A stretch of 64,000 nt of DNA from Siphonodentalium dalli (taxonomy: Eukaryota; Mollusca; Scaphopoda; Gadilida; Siphonodentaliidae). A program made the position numbers and the translations under genes. Positions 63,384 through 64,000 of this stretch are shown here, piece after piece. The stretch is from the NCBI GenBank assembly GCA_032622095.1, contig CP136061.1:68329127-68393126 (forward strand), given 5' to 3'. How positions within the stretch are numbered: the first letter of the stretch is position 1; the number at the start of each line of letters is the position of its first letter. The notes under the pieces are model-generated. The model worked only from the letters and a program-made list of their open reading frames with translations, was not told the origin of the DNA and did no database searches.

Positions 63384-63600
63384 TACAGTAATGCCCCAAA
63401 TAATCGACTCCTTAACCACAGCAGAATTATAGGTAACTTTTCAGGATTTAGTCGGAAATATGGCTTGTTGCAATTCATCGGAAAGCTCTCGGGGAGAGCT
63501 TTCCGATGAATGGCAACAAGTCATATTTCCGACTAAATCCTGAAAAGTTACCCATAATTCTGCTGTGGTTAAGGAGTCGATTATTTAGAGCATTACTGTA
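63384..63600. mobile_element. Family-A palindromic MITE, copy 8, at a splice donor
   Basis: Full foldback with TA borders, TACAGTAATGCCCCAAATAA to GAGCATTACTGTA. Its right TA provides the T of the GT donor of the dehydratase exon on the minus strand. Confidence 0.9.
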
Positions 63601-63601
63601 C

Positions 63602-63764
63602 CTGTAGTTTGCATGTTCTCGAGCTTCATGTAGAGGTCTATAGTTTGATTGAAGCATGGATATACAGGCTGCATGTGTTTCAAAAGAGGTGTCCGTATGA
63701 TCATCCCGCTCTCTCTCAGAATGTTCTCCGTCGCTCTCAGCTCCTCGAGAGTGATGTCCGCCAT
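63602..63764 (-). CDS. Threonine/serine dehydratase first coding exon (orphan)
   Basis: From ATG at 63764 the frame reads MADITLEELRATENILRES, then IIRTPLLKHMQPVY, then TIDLYMKLENMQTTG, 54 codons plus one base. This is the N-terminal signature of fold-type II PLP enzymes of the L-threonine ammonia-lyase / serine dehydratase / serine racemase group: TPLL (residues 25-28), then L-x-LKLEN (44-50), stopping at the TG that precedes the PLP-lysine motif SFKxRG. The exon ends CAG|GT in phase 1 exactly where SFK should follow. No further exon (SFKIRG, SAGNHAQG, glycine-rich loop) is visible to the left, where CCT8 exons occupy the same strand. It may be a nested gene, a fragment, or an assembly join. 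A different frame over the same bases is open for 113 codons but resembles nothing and runs into a MITE. Confidence 0.75.
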
Positions 63765-64000
63765 TTATATTCTGCTGTTGTTGGACTTGATTGATTGACA
63801 GCCGTCTTTTACCCATACACAGAGTGTTGAGTCAGCTAGGTCTTCCTGGTTATTGATGGACAAGCTGACTCATATAAGACTTCAATGCTAATTAGTTGAA
63901 TATCATTATAAACATTAGATAAAATATAAAATACTATCTACAGTTAAAATCTACAGTTAAAAGAATTACATGGCATATGTACCCAGTGAGTGCTATATAA
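63765..64000. other. Sequence upstream of the dehydratase exon
   Basis: Would be the 5' UTR or promoter side of the 63764 start codon. No TATA-like or initiator motif stands out convincingly. Confidence 0.3.

Noticed and set aside
63475-63816. 113-codon minus-strand frame starting MGKRRLSINQ
   Set aside because: Another frame over the same bases matches the threonine/serine dehydratase N terminus and ends at a splice donor; the longer frame runs into a MITE.

Overview
The window is animal nuclear DNA: very AT-rich, gene-poor and packed with non-autonomous DNA transposons, foldback elements and tandem repeats. Real coding sequence is cut into short exons with consensus GT/AG junctions. The repeat style (short arrays ending in GGACGGACGG tracts, satellite arrays inside TIR or Helitron-like elements, hAT, piggyBac-like and TA-type MITEs) suggests a marine lophotrochozoan, most likely a mollusc. 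That placement is inference; no species can be named from the sequence alone.

Three genic signals stand out. (1) The minus strand from 59958 down to 21803 carries 13 exons of CCT8, the theta subunit of the cytosolic chaperonin TRiC/CCT. They join in frame with no internal stop into 423 codons plus stop, matching the length of the human protein from its GLSV segment to the C terminus. The first ~125 residues lie upstream of the window or in a gap. (2) On the plus strand at 12899-13543 is a complete 214-residue open frame for a DHAR/CLIC-type glutathione S-transferase, with an uninterrupted coding sequence and a splice acceptor 22 bases before the ATG. (3) On the minus strand at 63764-63602 is a lone first coding exon of a PLP-dependent threonine/serine dehydratase. 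Its remaining exons are not visible, and a MITE has inserted at base +2 of its intron.

Layout. 1-12.5 kb: MITEs, a LINE fragment, a 15-bp minisatellite split by a hAT element with an 8-bp target duplication, and short tandem arrays. 12.9-14 kb: the GST gene and a long palindrome. 14-21.7 kb: repeats, dominated by a 2.4 kb TA-flanked element (16650-19056). 21.8-60 kb: CCT8, with introns swollen by insertions. These include a ~165-bp satellite array (33.0-36.0 kb) inside an older TIR element, a pogo/Tigger-type element carrying only the DNA-binding domain (40.2-41.8 kb), nested hairpin foldbacks (37.5-39, 43.5-44.6, 47.1-47.8 kb), a MULE-derived 170-residue ORF (49.4-49.9 kb), and a 5.6 kb hAT element (53651-59266) that holds a second satellite array in the opposite orientation. 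60-64 kb: MITEs, poly-C tracts and the dehydratase exon.

The most unusual object is at 51484-53019. The last ~45 bases of a CCT8 exon plus its GTAAGT splice donor are tandemly repeated about 27 times directly downstream of the genuine exon end, so the transcript carries ~26 decoy 5' splice sites.

There is no operon structure, tRNA, rRNA or CRISPR array that I can support. Two 100-N assembly gaps are present (25962-26061 and 61488-61587).
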